From Streptomyces anulatus (GTDB lineage Bacteria; Actinomycetota; Actinomycetes; Streptomycetales; Streptomycetaceae), in assembly GCF_000721175.1 (NCBI RefSeq), contig NZ_JOEZ01000016.1, positions 1-64,000 on the forward strand: DNA of 64,000 bases, written 5' to 3'. The first letter of the stretch is position 1. Every line of letters begins with the position of its first letter. Position numbers and translations under genes: made by a program. Of this stretch, positions 53,431-61,430 are shown one piece after another. The notes beneath the pieces are model-generated. The model was not told the origin of the DNA. It made no database searches and saw only the letters and a program-made list of their open reading frames with translations.

Positions 53431-54588
53431 ATGGACGACGGAGAGCACCAGCATCTGGACCGGTACGCGCCCGAGACCGCCCCGAACAGGCTGGTCAGGG
53501 TCGTGGTGCGGGTCGTGGTGCTCGTCCTGGTCCTGCCCGTCCGCATGGTCTGGGATCTCCTGGCCGCCGGCTGGCACACCTTCGACCGGGTCGTGCTGCC
53601 CCCGGCCGCACGCGGGCTCGCCGCACTGGCCAGGGGGCTGGGGCGGAGCCTGGAGTGGCTGTTCAGCGGCATCGGCTGGATGGTGGGGATGCTCATCGGC
53701 GTCCTGGTGCTGATTCCGCTGAGGTGGCTGTACACCTCGGTGCTCACACCGCTGGGCCACGGCCTGCGCTGGATCGGCACCGCCCTGCTCGCCCCGGCCG
53801 CGCGCGGTCTCGGAACCGGCCTGGCGTGGCTGCTCACCACGCTGCTCGTCCGGCCGGTCGCGGGCCTGTGGCGTCACGTGATCGTCCCGGTGGTGCGCTA
53901 CGGCCTGGTCGTCCCGGTGGTGTGGCTGTACGGGAACGTCCTCACCCCGCTCGGCCTCGGTACGGCCTGGGCTCTGGGTCAGCTGTGGCGGGGCACGGCG
54001 TGGGCCCTGGGCACGTTGTGGCAGGGCACGGCCTGGGTCCTCGGCCAGGTCTGGCGGGGGATCGCGGCCACCGGACGCGGGCTGGGCATCGCTGCCCTCT
54101 GGCTGGTGATGACGCTGCTCGTGGCCCCCGCCTCCTGGACGTACCGCCTGATCCTCGCCCCGGTCGGCCGGGAGATCGCCGCCGCGTCGGAGGTCGCCTG
54201 GCGGATCGCCGGGTACGTCTCCCGGGCCGTCGGCCGGGCCATCGCCTGGCTCGCGTGGCACCTGATCGGCGCACCCGTCTCCTGGGCGTACCGCACCGTC
54301 TGCGTCCCCGTCGGCCACTTCGTGCGCGACTCCGTATGGGCCCCGGCCCGGCGTGCCGCCGCCGAGGCGGGCCGGGCCGCCCGAGGGGCCCTCGCGACCG
54401 CCCGGGAAACCGTGCGCCAGGCCCGCCGCGACGCCTGGCGGGCGCTGGTCGGTGGCACGGACGGCGCACGGTCCCGGGAACCGCTGGGAGTCCCTGCGCG
54501 TACTCTGGGTAGTACAACGACTGTCCCCAGCGCGGCGCAGGCGTCCGAGACCCCTCTGGTCGGCGAGAAATTCGTCAAGCGGGGGTGA
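53431..54588 (+). CDS. Trp-rich repetitive membrane-associated protein of unknown function
   Basis: A 385-residue protein with no recognised domain. The middle (residues about 20-310) is built of hydrophobic, Trp-rich repeats. About six loose copies of a unit ending in Y-x3-(L/V)-x-P-(V/L)-G are seen, for example WLYTSVLTPLGHGLRW, WLYGNVLTPLGLGTAW, WTYRLILAPVGREI and WAYRTVCVPVGHFVRD. There is also a tight triplet of 11-residue units (LGQLWRGTAWA, LGTLWQGTAWV, LGQVWRGIAAT). The ends are hydrophilic, and the last 75 residues are Arg/Ala-rich. The repeats could be re-entrant or amphipathic membrane helices. Its stop overlaps a GTG in the next frame (GTGA), and it sits between the two partner proteins of the radical-SAM system. 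Confidence 0.8.
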   Translation: MDDGEHQHLDRYAPETAPNRLVRVVVRVVVLVLVLPVRMVWDLLAAGWHTFDRVVLPPAARGLAALARGLGRSLEWLFSGIGWMVGMLIGVLVLIPLRWLYTSVLTPLGHGLRWIGTALLAPAARGLGTGLAWLLTTLLVRPVAGLWRHVIVPVVRYGLVVPVVWLYGNVLTPLGLGTAWALGQLWRGTAWALGTLWQGTAWVLGQVWRGIAATGRGLGIAALWLVMTLLVAPASWTYRLILAPVGREIAAASEVAWRIAGYVSRAVGRAIAWLAWHLIGAPVSWAYRTVCVPVGHFVRDSVWAPARRAAAEAGRAARGALATARETVRQARRDAWRALVGGTDGARSREPLGVPARTLGSTTTVPSAAQASETPLVGEKFVKRG

Positions 54589-54668
54589 GCCGGAGCGGCA
54601 CCCGGGGGACACCCGAATTTCGTGGGCGGCGCGCCACCGCGCCCGCCCCGCACCAAGGAGAAGAACCA

Positions 54669-55493
54669 CTGGGCAAGCGACAGCCCGAAGGCCCGCCGCC
54701 CGCACCGGCAGTGCAGCGCATCCGCTTGCGCTACACCAAGCGCGGCCGCCTCCGGTTCACCAGCCACCGAGACTTCCAGCGGGCCTTCGAGCGGGCACTG
54801 CGCCGCTCCGAGGTGCCGATGGCGTACTCGGCGGGCTTCACCCCCCACCCCAAGGTCTCCTACGCCAACGCCGCACCCACCGGCACGGGCAGTGAGGCGG
54901 AGTTCCTGGAGATCGCCCTCACCGAGGCGCGGGACCCCGAGGTCCTGCGCGGACTGCTCGACGAGTCGATGCCGGACGGCCTCGACATCATCGACGCGGT
55001 GGAGGCCCGCACCTCGGGCCTCGCCGAACGGCTCACCGCCTCCGTCTGGGAGATGCGCCTGGACGGCGTCGACCCCGAGGACGTCCGCACCGCCGTGGCC
55101 GCCTTCGACGACGCCGAGACCGTAGAGGTCCAGCGCAAGGCGAAGAACGGCATCCGGACGTTCGACGCCCGCGCCGCCGTCGCCGACCTGCGGGTCGTCG
55201 ACGCTCCGGCCGATAGGCCGGGCGAGCGGCCCTGTGCGATACTGCGCCTGGTTGTTCGGCACGTGACACCTGCCGTGCGGCCCGACGACGTCCTGTCCGG
55301 TCTCCGAGCTGTGGCCGACCTGGCGCCGCCTGTCCCCGCTGCGGTGACAAGGCTGGCGCAGGGGCTCTTCGACGAGGAGTCCGGCACGGTGACCGACCCG
55401 CTCGCGCCTGACCGCGAGGCCGCCCCGACCGCAGATTCCGCGGTCGCCGGGGCAGCCGTCGCGACGGTGCCGGAAGGTGCAGGTTCCGCGTAA
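54669..55493 (+). CDS. DUF2344 (TIGR03936) radical-SAM-linked protein
   Basis: A 274-residue protein of the DUF2344 family, which accompanies or is fused to TIGR03960 radical SAM proteins. Its core starts at QRIRLRYTKRGRLRFTSHRD and includes RRSEVPMAYSAGFTPHPKVSYANAAPTGTGSEAE. A strong AAGGAG (54655-54660) stands 8 nt before a CTG codon at 54669 that would begin the product Met-Gly-Lys-Arg-Gln-Pro. Other in-frame options are the GTG at 54585, which overlaps the previous stop, and the GTG at 54711. The CTG start is chosen on ribosome-site evidence and is unusual. A Ala/Pro/Thr-rich tail closes the protein. Confidence 0.87.
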   Translation: MGKRQPEGPPPAPAVQRIRLRYTKRGRLRFTSHRDFQRAFERALRRSEVPMAYSAGFTPHPKVSYANAAPTGTGSEAEFLEIALTEARDPEVLRGLLDESMPDGLDIIDAVEARTSGLAERLTASVWEMRLDGVDPEDVRTAVAAFDDAETVEVQRKAKNGIRTFDARAAVADLRVVDAPADRPGERPCAILRLVVRHVTPAVRPDDVLSGLRAVADLAPPVPAAVTRLAQGLFDEESGTVTDPLAPDREAAPTADSAVAGAAVATVPEGAGSA

Positions 55494-55721
55494 GGCGGTC
55501 GTCGTAGCGCAGCCCTCCGACTCGGGAGCCACCTGGGTCGGGCCGCGCACTGACCCACAAGACTTTCGCCAGGCCGTACGCACACCGCATACGGAACCGG
55601 CGAGCCAGACATCAGTTCCCGTGCGGCGCCCGCGCCCCGGACGGCGGTATCGCACCACAGCGGACCGTGCCGGACCGGAATCAGACGCGGCGCCCGGGAG
55701 CACGACGGGAGAACCGCCCGC
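55494..55721 (+). other. rne leader region
   Basis: About 230 bp between the DUF2344 gene and rne. No frame, terminator or clear promoter is recognised. RNase E mRNAs are commonly autoregulated through their 5' leaders, so this untranslated stretch could have that role, but nothing specific is visible. Confidence 0.4.
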
Positions 55722-58700
55722 ATGCCTCAGCCGAACGAACCCGGCACGACCGGGAACAACGAAGAGAACACCCCCGGCGACAAGCTGCCGCCGCGCCGCA
55801 GGCGCCGCGCCGCTTCCCGCCCGGCGGGCCCGCCCGGCGGAGCCGTGGCCCCCGCCGAGGACGTCACGCCGGCCATACCGGCCGACGGGTCCGCCGCCCC
55901 GGCCGCGGACGACACGCCCGGCGAGACCGTCGCCGAGACCGCCCCGCCCGCGCGTACGCGCCGCCGCGCCGTGCGTAAGGCCACCGCACCCGCCGGCGCC
56001 CCGGAGCCGGTGGAGGGCACCCCGGCCGCCGAGCAGCCCGCCGCGGTCGCGGAGGCCCCCGCGCCGGCCGCCGCCCAGGAGGAGCCCGCCGCACCCGCGC
56101 CGCGCACCCGTCGCCGCGCGGTCCGCAAGGCGACCGCTCCGGCCGGTGCGCCGGAGACCGCCGAGGCCCCCGCCCCGGTCGTCGAGACCGCGGCCGAGCC
56201 CGTCGCCGACCTCGACCCCGAGGCCGGCGACCCCGAGGAAGAGACCGTGGTCGCCGTGGAGATCCCCGAAGAGGCCCCCGCGCCCCGACGCCGTCGCGCT
56301 TCCCGTAAAGCCACCGCCCCCGCGGGCGCCCCGCCGGCCGCGGAGGCTGCCGTCGTGGTCGCGGCCGAGCCCGCCGTGCCCGCTGTCGCGCCCGAGCCCG
56401 CCGCCGAGCCGGAGCCCGCGGAGGCCCCTCGCGGCCGTGCCCGCCGCCGTGCCTCCGCCCCGGCCGGTGCGCCCCAGGCCGCCGCGCCCGTCGCCGAGCC
56501 GGTGACCGAGCCGGCGCCGGTCGCCGAGGCCCCCGGCGCCGAGGCGGAGGCCGCGGAGGAGACCCCCGCCCCGCGCACCCGCCGCCGCGCTTCCCGCAAG
56601 GCGTCCGCGCCGGCCGGTTCGCCGCAGGCCGCCGCCGAGCCGGTCGAGAACGCCGAGGAGCCCGTCGAGGCCGGGGAGAGCCTGCCCGCCGCCGTCGCCG
56701 AGGAGCTCGCCGCCGAGGTGGAGGAGGTCGAGGAGGCCGCCCCGCGCGGACGCCAGCGCCGCCGGGCCACCGCCGCCGGTCGCCCCGAATTCACCACGAA
56801 GCCCGAGGAGCCGACCCGCAGGGGCCGGCGCGCGACGCGCCCCGCTGTCGCCGTCTTCCAGGCCCCGGTCTTCGCCGAGCCGATGTTCCAGACACCCGAG
56901 ACCGCGGCCGCCGCCGCTGCCGCGGCCGGTTCGGCCTCGCCGTACGACGAGGCCGACGAGGTCGAGGAGCAGCAGACCACCGAGGCCGAGCGGAGCGCCG
57001 CGCCCGCCGAGGCCGCGCCGCAGGGCGGTTCGCGCCGCCGTCGCCGCCGCCGTGGTGAGGCCGCCGAGGCCGAGCAGCAGGCCGCCGAGCCCGCCGCCCC
57101 GGTGGCGGCGCCCGCCGAGCAGCCCGCCGACGAGGCCCCCGAGGCCGAGGCGGACGAGCACGAGGGCGAGGACACCGACGAGTACGGCGACCGCCCCTCG
57201 CGCCGTCGCCGTCGTGGTGGCCGTCGCCGCCGCCGTGGCGAGGCCAACGACGTGGACGACGAGCAGAGCGCCGAGGACGCGCCCGCGCCGTCCCGTGCCG
57301 AGGAGCCCCGCTCCGAGGACGAGGAGGACCGGGTTCAGGACGCCGACGACAACGACGAGGACGACGACTCCTCGGCCTCCGGGTCGAGCAGCAGCCGCCG
57401 TCGCCGCCGTCGCCGTCGCCGCAGCGGTGACGCCTCCGCCGAGGCCGACCACGGCACCACCGACGACCCGGAGCGTACGGTCGTCAAGGTTCGCGAGCCC
57501 CGCAAGAAGGAGGAGCGCGAGCCGGGCACCGGCTTCGACGAGGTCCAGTCCATCAAGGGCTCGACCCGAATGGAGGCCAAGAAGCAGCGCCGCCGCGAGG
57601 GCCGCGAGCAGGGCCGCCGCCGGGTCCCGATCATCACCGAGGCGGAGTTCCTCGCCCGCCGCGAGGCCGTCGAGCGTGTGATGGTCGTCCGCCAGAGCGG
57701 CGAGCGCACCCAGATCGGCGTCCTCGAGGACAACGTGCTCGTCGAGCACTACGTCAACAAGGAGCAGGCCACCAGCTACGTCGGCAACGTCTACCTGGGC
57801 AAGGTCCAGAACGTGCTGCCGTCCATGGAGGCCGCCTTCGTCGACATCGGCAAGGGCCGCAACGCCGTCCTGTACGCCGGTGAGGTCAACTTCGAGGCGC
57901 TCGGCATGGCCCACGGGCCGCGCCGCATCGAGACCGCGCTCAAGTCCGGCCAGTCGGTCCTGGTCCAGGTGACCAAGGACCCGATCGGCCACAAGGGTGC
58001 GCGTCTGACCAGCCAGGTCTCGCTGCCGGGCCGCTACCTCGTCTACGTGCCCGAGGGTTCGATGACCGGGATCAGCCGCAAGCTGCCCGACACCGAGCGC
58101 TCCCGCCTCAAGACCATCCTCAAGAAGATCGTCCCCGAGGACGCGGGCGTCATCGTGCGCACCGCCGCCGAGGGCGCGAGCGAGGACGAGCTGCGTCGTG
58201 ACGTCGAGCGGCTCCAGGGCCAGTGGGAGGACATCCAGAAGAAGGCGAAGGGCACCAGCGGCTCCAACGCGCCGACGCTGCTCTACGGCGAGCCGGACAT
58301 GACCGTCCGGGTCGTCCGCGACATCTTCAACGAGGACTTCTCCAAGGTCATCGTCAGCGGCGACGAGGCGTGGGAGACCATCCACGGTTACGTCTCGCAC
58401 GTCGCACCCGACCTGACGGAGCGGCTCTCCCGCTGGACCTCCGAGGTGGACGTCTTCGCGACGTACCGCATCGACGAGCAGCTGATGAAGGCGCTGGACC
58501 GCAAGGTCTACCTGCCCAGCGGCGGTTCGCTGGTGATCGACAAGACCGAGGCGATGATCGTCGTCGACGTCAACACCGGCAAGTTCACCGGCCAGGGCGG
58601 CAACCTGGAGGAGACCGTCACCAGGAACAACCTGGAGGCGGCCGAGGAGATCGTGCGCCAGCTGCGGCTGCGCGACCTCGGCGGCATCGTCGTCGTCGAC

Positions 58701-59975
58701 TTCATCGACATGGTGCTGGAGTCCAACCGGGACCTGGTGCTGCGGCGTCTGCTGGAGTGCCTGGGCCGCGACCGCACCAAGCACCAGGTCGCCGAGGTCA
58801 CCTCGCTGGGCCTGGTCCAGATGACCCGCAAGCGGGTGGGTCAGGGTCTGCTGGAGTCCTTCTCCGAGACCTGCGTCCACTGCAACGGGCGTGGCGTCAT
58901 CGTCCACATGGAGCAGCCGACCTCCGTCGGCGGCGGTGGTGGCGGCAAGAAGTCCAAGAAGCGCGGCCGCGGCGGCGCGGGCCAGGACCACGAGCACGGT
59001 CACGAGCAGGACCACGGCCACGACGAGCACGCGGCCGAGCCCGGCGAGACCGAGTCCGAGGCAGAGCTGGCCGCCGAGGTCGCCGCCCCGGTGTCCCTGG
59101 CGGACCTGGAGCCGGCCGCTGACGAGGAGTTCTACAGCAGCCCCGCCGAGGCCGAGGCGGCCGCCACGCGCGGCCGTGGCCGCCGTCGGGCCTCCCGCAA
59201 GGCGTCGGCCCCGGCCGGCGCCCCGAAGGCCGAGGCGCCCGCCCCGGCCGTCGAGACCACCGTCGCCGAGGCCCGGCCCGAGCCGGCCGTGGACGCACTC
59301 GCCGAGGTTCCGGTCGCGGAGGCCCCGGAGGCTTCGGTCGAGGCCGCACCCCAGGGGCGTACGCGCCGTCGGGCCACCCGTAAGGCGACCGCCCCGGCGG
59401 GTTCGCCGAAGCAGGCCGAGGCCGCGGAGCCGGTCCCGTCGGCCGAGCCCACCACGGACCCGGTCGCGGTCGAGGACCCGGTCGTCGAGGCGCCCGCCGC
59501 CGAGACGCCGGCCCCCGAGGTCCCGGAGGAGAAGGCCCCCGAGGCCGAGGCCCCCGTGGCCGCTCCGCCGCGTGCCCGGCGCCGGGCGACCCGCAAGGCC
59601 ACCGCTCCGGCGGGCTCGCCCACCGGGTCGGACGACGCCGAGGTCGTCGTGGTCGTTTCGGCGCCCGAGGAGAAGGCCCCGGAATCCGACGGTCAGGCAG
59701 CCGAGGCGGTCACGGAATCCGGAACGTCGGGATCCGCATCCGAATCCGCGGAACCGGCCCCGGCGAAGAAGACGGCCCGCAAGACCGCCGCCAAGAAGGC
59801 CCCGGCAAAGAAGGCGGCGGCCAAGAAGACCGTCGCGAAGAAGACCGCCGCCAAGAAGACGACGGCGAAGACGGCCGCGAAGAAGGCGACGAAGAAGACC
59901 GTCGCCGCCGAGCAGTCGTCGCCGTCCGTAACGGCTTCCGCGTCTTCCGCGGAGGGTGAGCCGTCGGCAAGCTGA
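55722..59975 (+). CDS. rne: RNase E/G-family endoribonuclease with long repeat-bearing flanks
   Basis: Single-strand-specific endoribonuclease for rRNA/tRNA processing and mRNA decay; in Streptomyces it also scaffolds PNPase. The 1417-residue product has a catalytic core at about residues 640-1070: S1 domain (ERTQIGVLEDNVLVEHYVNK and VGNVYLGKVQNVLPSMEAAF), DNase-I-like domain with Asp949 in VVDVNTGKF, and the zinc-link CVHCNGRG with Cys1051/Cys1054. Before the core lie six, and after it three, copies of a basic motif (RRRAxRKATAPAGxP) at residues about 78, 128, 189, 237, 285, 342 and 1150, 1213, 1284. A His-rich segment (1089-1103) and a Lys/Ala AKKT tail (about 1347-1397) follow the core. 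ATG at 55722. Confidence 0.96.
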   Translation: MPQPNEPGTTGNNEENTPGDKLPPRRRRRAASRPAGPPGGAVAPAEDVTPAIPADGSAAPAADDTPGETVAETAPPARTRRRAVRKATAPAGAPEPVEGTPAAEQPAAVAEAPAPAAAQEEPAAPAPRTRRRAVRKATAPAGAPETAEAPAPVVETAAEPVADLDPEAGDPEEETVVAVEIPEEAPAPRRRRASRKATAPAGAPPAAEAAVVVAAEPAVPAVAPEPAAEPEPAEAPRGRARRRASAPAGAPQAAAPVAEPVTEPAPVAEAPGAEAEAAEETPAPRTRRRASRKASAPAGSPQAAAEPVENAEEPVEAGESLPAAVAEELAAEVEEVEEAAPRGRQRRRATAAGRPEFTTKPEEPTRRGRRATRPAVAVFQAPVFAEPMFQTPETAAAAAAAAGSASPYDEADEVEEQQTTEAERSAAPAEAAPQGGSRRRRRRRGEAAEAEQQAAEPAAPVAAPAEQPADEAPEAEADEHEGEDTDEYGDRPSRRRRRGGRRRRRGEANDVDDEQSAEDAPAPSRAEEPRSEDEEDRVQDADDNDEDDDSSASGSSSSRRRRRRRRRSGDASAEADHGTTDDPERTVVKVREPRKKEEREPGTGFDEVQSIKGSTRMEAKKQRRREGREQGRRRVPIITEAEFLARREAVERVMVVRQSGERTQIGVLEDNVLVEHYVNKEQATSYVGNVYLGKVQNVLPSMEAAFVDIGKGRNAVLYAGEVNFEALGMAHGPRRIETALKSGQSVLVQVTKDPIGHKGARLTSQVSLPGRYLVYVPEGSMTGISRKLPDTERSRLKTILKKIVPEDAGVIVRTAAEGASEDELRRDVERLQGQWEDIQKKAKGTSGSNAPTLLYGEPDMTVRVVRDIFNEDFSKVIVSGDEAWETIHGYVSHVAPDLTERLSRWTSEVDVFATYRIDEQLMKALDRKVYLPSGGSLVIDKTEAMIVVDVNTGKFTGQGGNLEETVTRNNLEAAEEIVRQLRLRDLGGIVVVDFIDMVLESNRDLVLRRLLECLGRDRTKHQVAEVTSLGLVQMTRKRVGQGLLESFSETCVHCNGRGVIVHMEQPTSVGGGGGGKKSKKRGRGGAGQDHEHGHEQDHGHDEHAAEPGETESEAELAAEVAAPVSLADLEPAADEEFYSSPAEAEAAATRGRGRRRASRKASAPAGAPKAEAPAPAVETTVAEARPEPAVDALAEVPVAEAPEASVEAAPQGRTRRRATRKATAPAGSPKQAEAAEPVPSAEPTTDPVAVEDPVVEAPAAETPAPEVPEEKAPEAEAPVAAPPRARRRATRKATAPAGSPTGSDDAEVVVVVSAPEEKAPESDGQAAEAVTESGTSGSASESAEPAPAKKTARKTAAKKAPAKKAAAKKTVAKKTAAKKTTAKTAAKKATKKTVAAEQSSPSVTASASSAEGEPSAS

Positions 59976-60001
59976 TGAATCCGTAACCGGTTGTTCATCT
60001 T

Positions 60002-60048
60002 CAGGTGTCCCGCTCCGAGCACGTCGGAGCGGGACACCTGCTTTGTTT
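60002..60048 (+). terminator. rne terminator
   Basis: CAGGTGTCCCGCTCCGA and its complement (17-bp arms, GCACG loop) followed by CTTTGTTT, one of the few hairpins here with a T-rich tail, 26 nt after the rne stop. It separates rne from the sugar locus. Confidence 0.93.
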
Positions 60049-60311
60049 CAGAACTGATGCAGGAGGTGGTTAACGAGCCCGAAATGGGTCAAGAAATCCC
60101 TGATAATGTGACGACGGTTGCCATGCGTGTGAGCGTTCTTCACGGAAACTACGGGTGGTGACAAGGCCCGGCGAAGATACCGACCGGGCCCGGATTCCTC
60201 GGCAGGGCGTCGGCATCGCGCCGGTGGGGTTACGCGCGACCTCGGTAAGACGTCCCGCACCTCGGAGCTCTGCCTGGTAACGAGCTCTTGCGGTGTTCAA
60301 GGAGGACGTTC
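60049..60311 (+). promoter_or_regulatory. Promoter/leader region of the glycan locus
   Basis: AT-richer than its surroundings. TGATAAT at 60101-60107 is a good -10-like element with no clear -35, giving a leader of about 200 nt. The leader contains a GGCCCGG / CCGGGCC hairpin (60165-60190) and a repeated GAGCTC (60265 and 60282). The RNA could be structured enough to affect translation of the aminotransferase gene; no known riboswitch is recognised. Confidence 0.4.
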
Positions 60312-61430
60312 ATGACGAGCATCAACGAGCAGCCGATTCCTGCTGCCCGCCCGGTCATCGGGGAAGACGAGATCGAGGCCGCGGTACGCGTGCTGCGCAG
60401 CGGTCGCGTCGTGCAGGGCCCGGAAGTCGCGGCTTTCGAGGAAGGCTTCTCGCGCCTGGTCGACGACCGGCACTGCGTCGCGGTCAACTCGGGCACCTCG
60501 GCCCTCCATCTGCTGCTGCTCGCGCTGGGCATCGGCCCCGGCGACGAGGTGATCGTCCCCTCCTTCTCCTTCGCCGCCTCCGCGAACGCGGTCCGCCTCG
60601 TCGGCGCCGACGTGGTGTTCGCCGACATCGAGCCGGGCAGCTTCGGCCTCGACCCGGCCGCGGTCGAAGCCGCGATCACACCGCGCACCGCCGCGATCAT
60701 GCCGGTGCACCTCTACGGTCACCCCGCGGCGATGGACCAGCTCATGCCCATCGCGGACAAGCACCAGCTCGCCGTGGTCGAGGACGCCTGCCAGGCCCAC
60801 GCGGCGGCGCTGAACGGCACCCCCGTCGGAGCGTTCGGCGCGGGCGGCACCTTCAGCTTCTACCCGACCAAGAACATGCACTCGCTCGAAGGCGGCATGG
60901 TCACCACGGCCGACGCCGAACTGGCCCGCACCTTGCGCCTGCTGCGCAACCAGGGCATGGAGCAGCGGTACGCCAACGAGATCGTCGGCGCCAACATGCG
61001 GATGACCGACGTGTCCGCCGCCGTCGGCCGCGTACAGCTCGGCAAGGTCGAGGGCTGGACCGAGCAGCGCCGCGCCAACGCCGCGTACCTCGACGCCCAC
61101 ATCACCGCCCCGGCCGTCACCACGCCGCCGGTGGCGAAGGGCGCCCGGCACGTCTACCACCAGTACACCGTGCGGATCAGCGGCGACCGGGACGCCGCGA
61201 TGGCCAAGCTCACCGAGGCGGGCATCGGCAACGCGGTCTACTACCCGACGCCGATCCACCGGCTCAAGCCCTACTGGGAGCCGGACCAGAAGGCCGGCCG
61301 CACCTGGGACCTGCCCGAGACCGAGAAGGCCGCCGCCGAGGTCGTCTCGCTGCCCGTCCACCCCTCGCTCACCGAGGGCGACCTGGAGCGGATCGCCGCC
61401 GCCGTGAACTCCCTGGGGGAGAACCTGTGA
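60312..61430 (+). CDS. DegT/DnrJ/EryC1/StrS-family sugar aminotransferase
   Basis: A 372-residue PLP-dependent aminotransferase acting on a nucleotide-linked keto-sugar. Visible features are SGTSALHLLLLALGIGPGDEVIVPSFSFAASANAV, the VVEDACQAHAA PLP-ring motif, and the Schiff-base lysine in FSFYPTKNM near residue 190. The pattern resembles WbpE/WlbC-type enzymes that make UDP-3-amino-2-acetamido sugars (uronic acids). AAGGAGG at 60299 precedes the ATG at 60312; a TTG at 60288 would add eight residues. The stop overlaps the following GTG (GTGA), so it is coupled to the dehydrogenase gene, which performs the preceding oxidation in the WbpB-WbpE scheme. Confidence 0.93.
   Translation: MTSINEQPIPAARPVIGEDEIEAAVRVLRSGRVVQGPEVAAFEEGFSRLVDDRHCVAVNSGTSALHLLLLALGIGPGDEVIVPSFSFAASANAVRLVGADVVFADIEPGSFGLDPAAVEAAITPRTAAIMPVHLYGHPAAMDQLMPIADKHQLAVVEDACQAHAAALNGTPVGAFGAGGTFSFYPTKNMHSLEGGMVTTADAELARTLRLLRNQGMEQRYANEIVGANMRMTDVSAAVGRVQLGKVEGWTEQRRANAAYLDAHITAPAVTTPPVAKGARHVYHQYTVRISGDRDAAMAKLTEAGIGNAVYYPTPIHRLKPYWEPDQKAGRTWDLPETEKAAAEVVSLPVHPSLTEGDLERIAAAVNSLGENL

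Noticed and set aside
53979..59030. Minus-strand frame of almost 1700 codons opposite rne and its neighbours
   Set aside because: Composed mainly of Leu/Gly/Arg/Ala runs complementary to the RNase E repeats; no domain or start signal. RNase E on the other strand has complete motifs.
60048..60260. Small minus-strand frame in the glycan-locus leader
   Set aside because: No ribosome site or promoter, and it lies within the likely leader of the opposite gene; it looks like chance.
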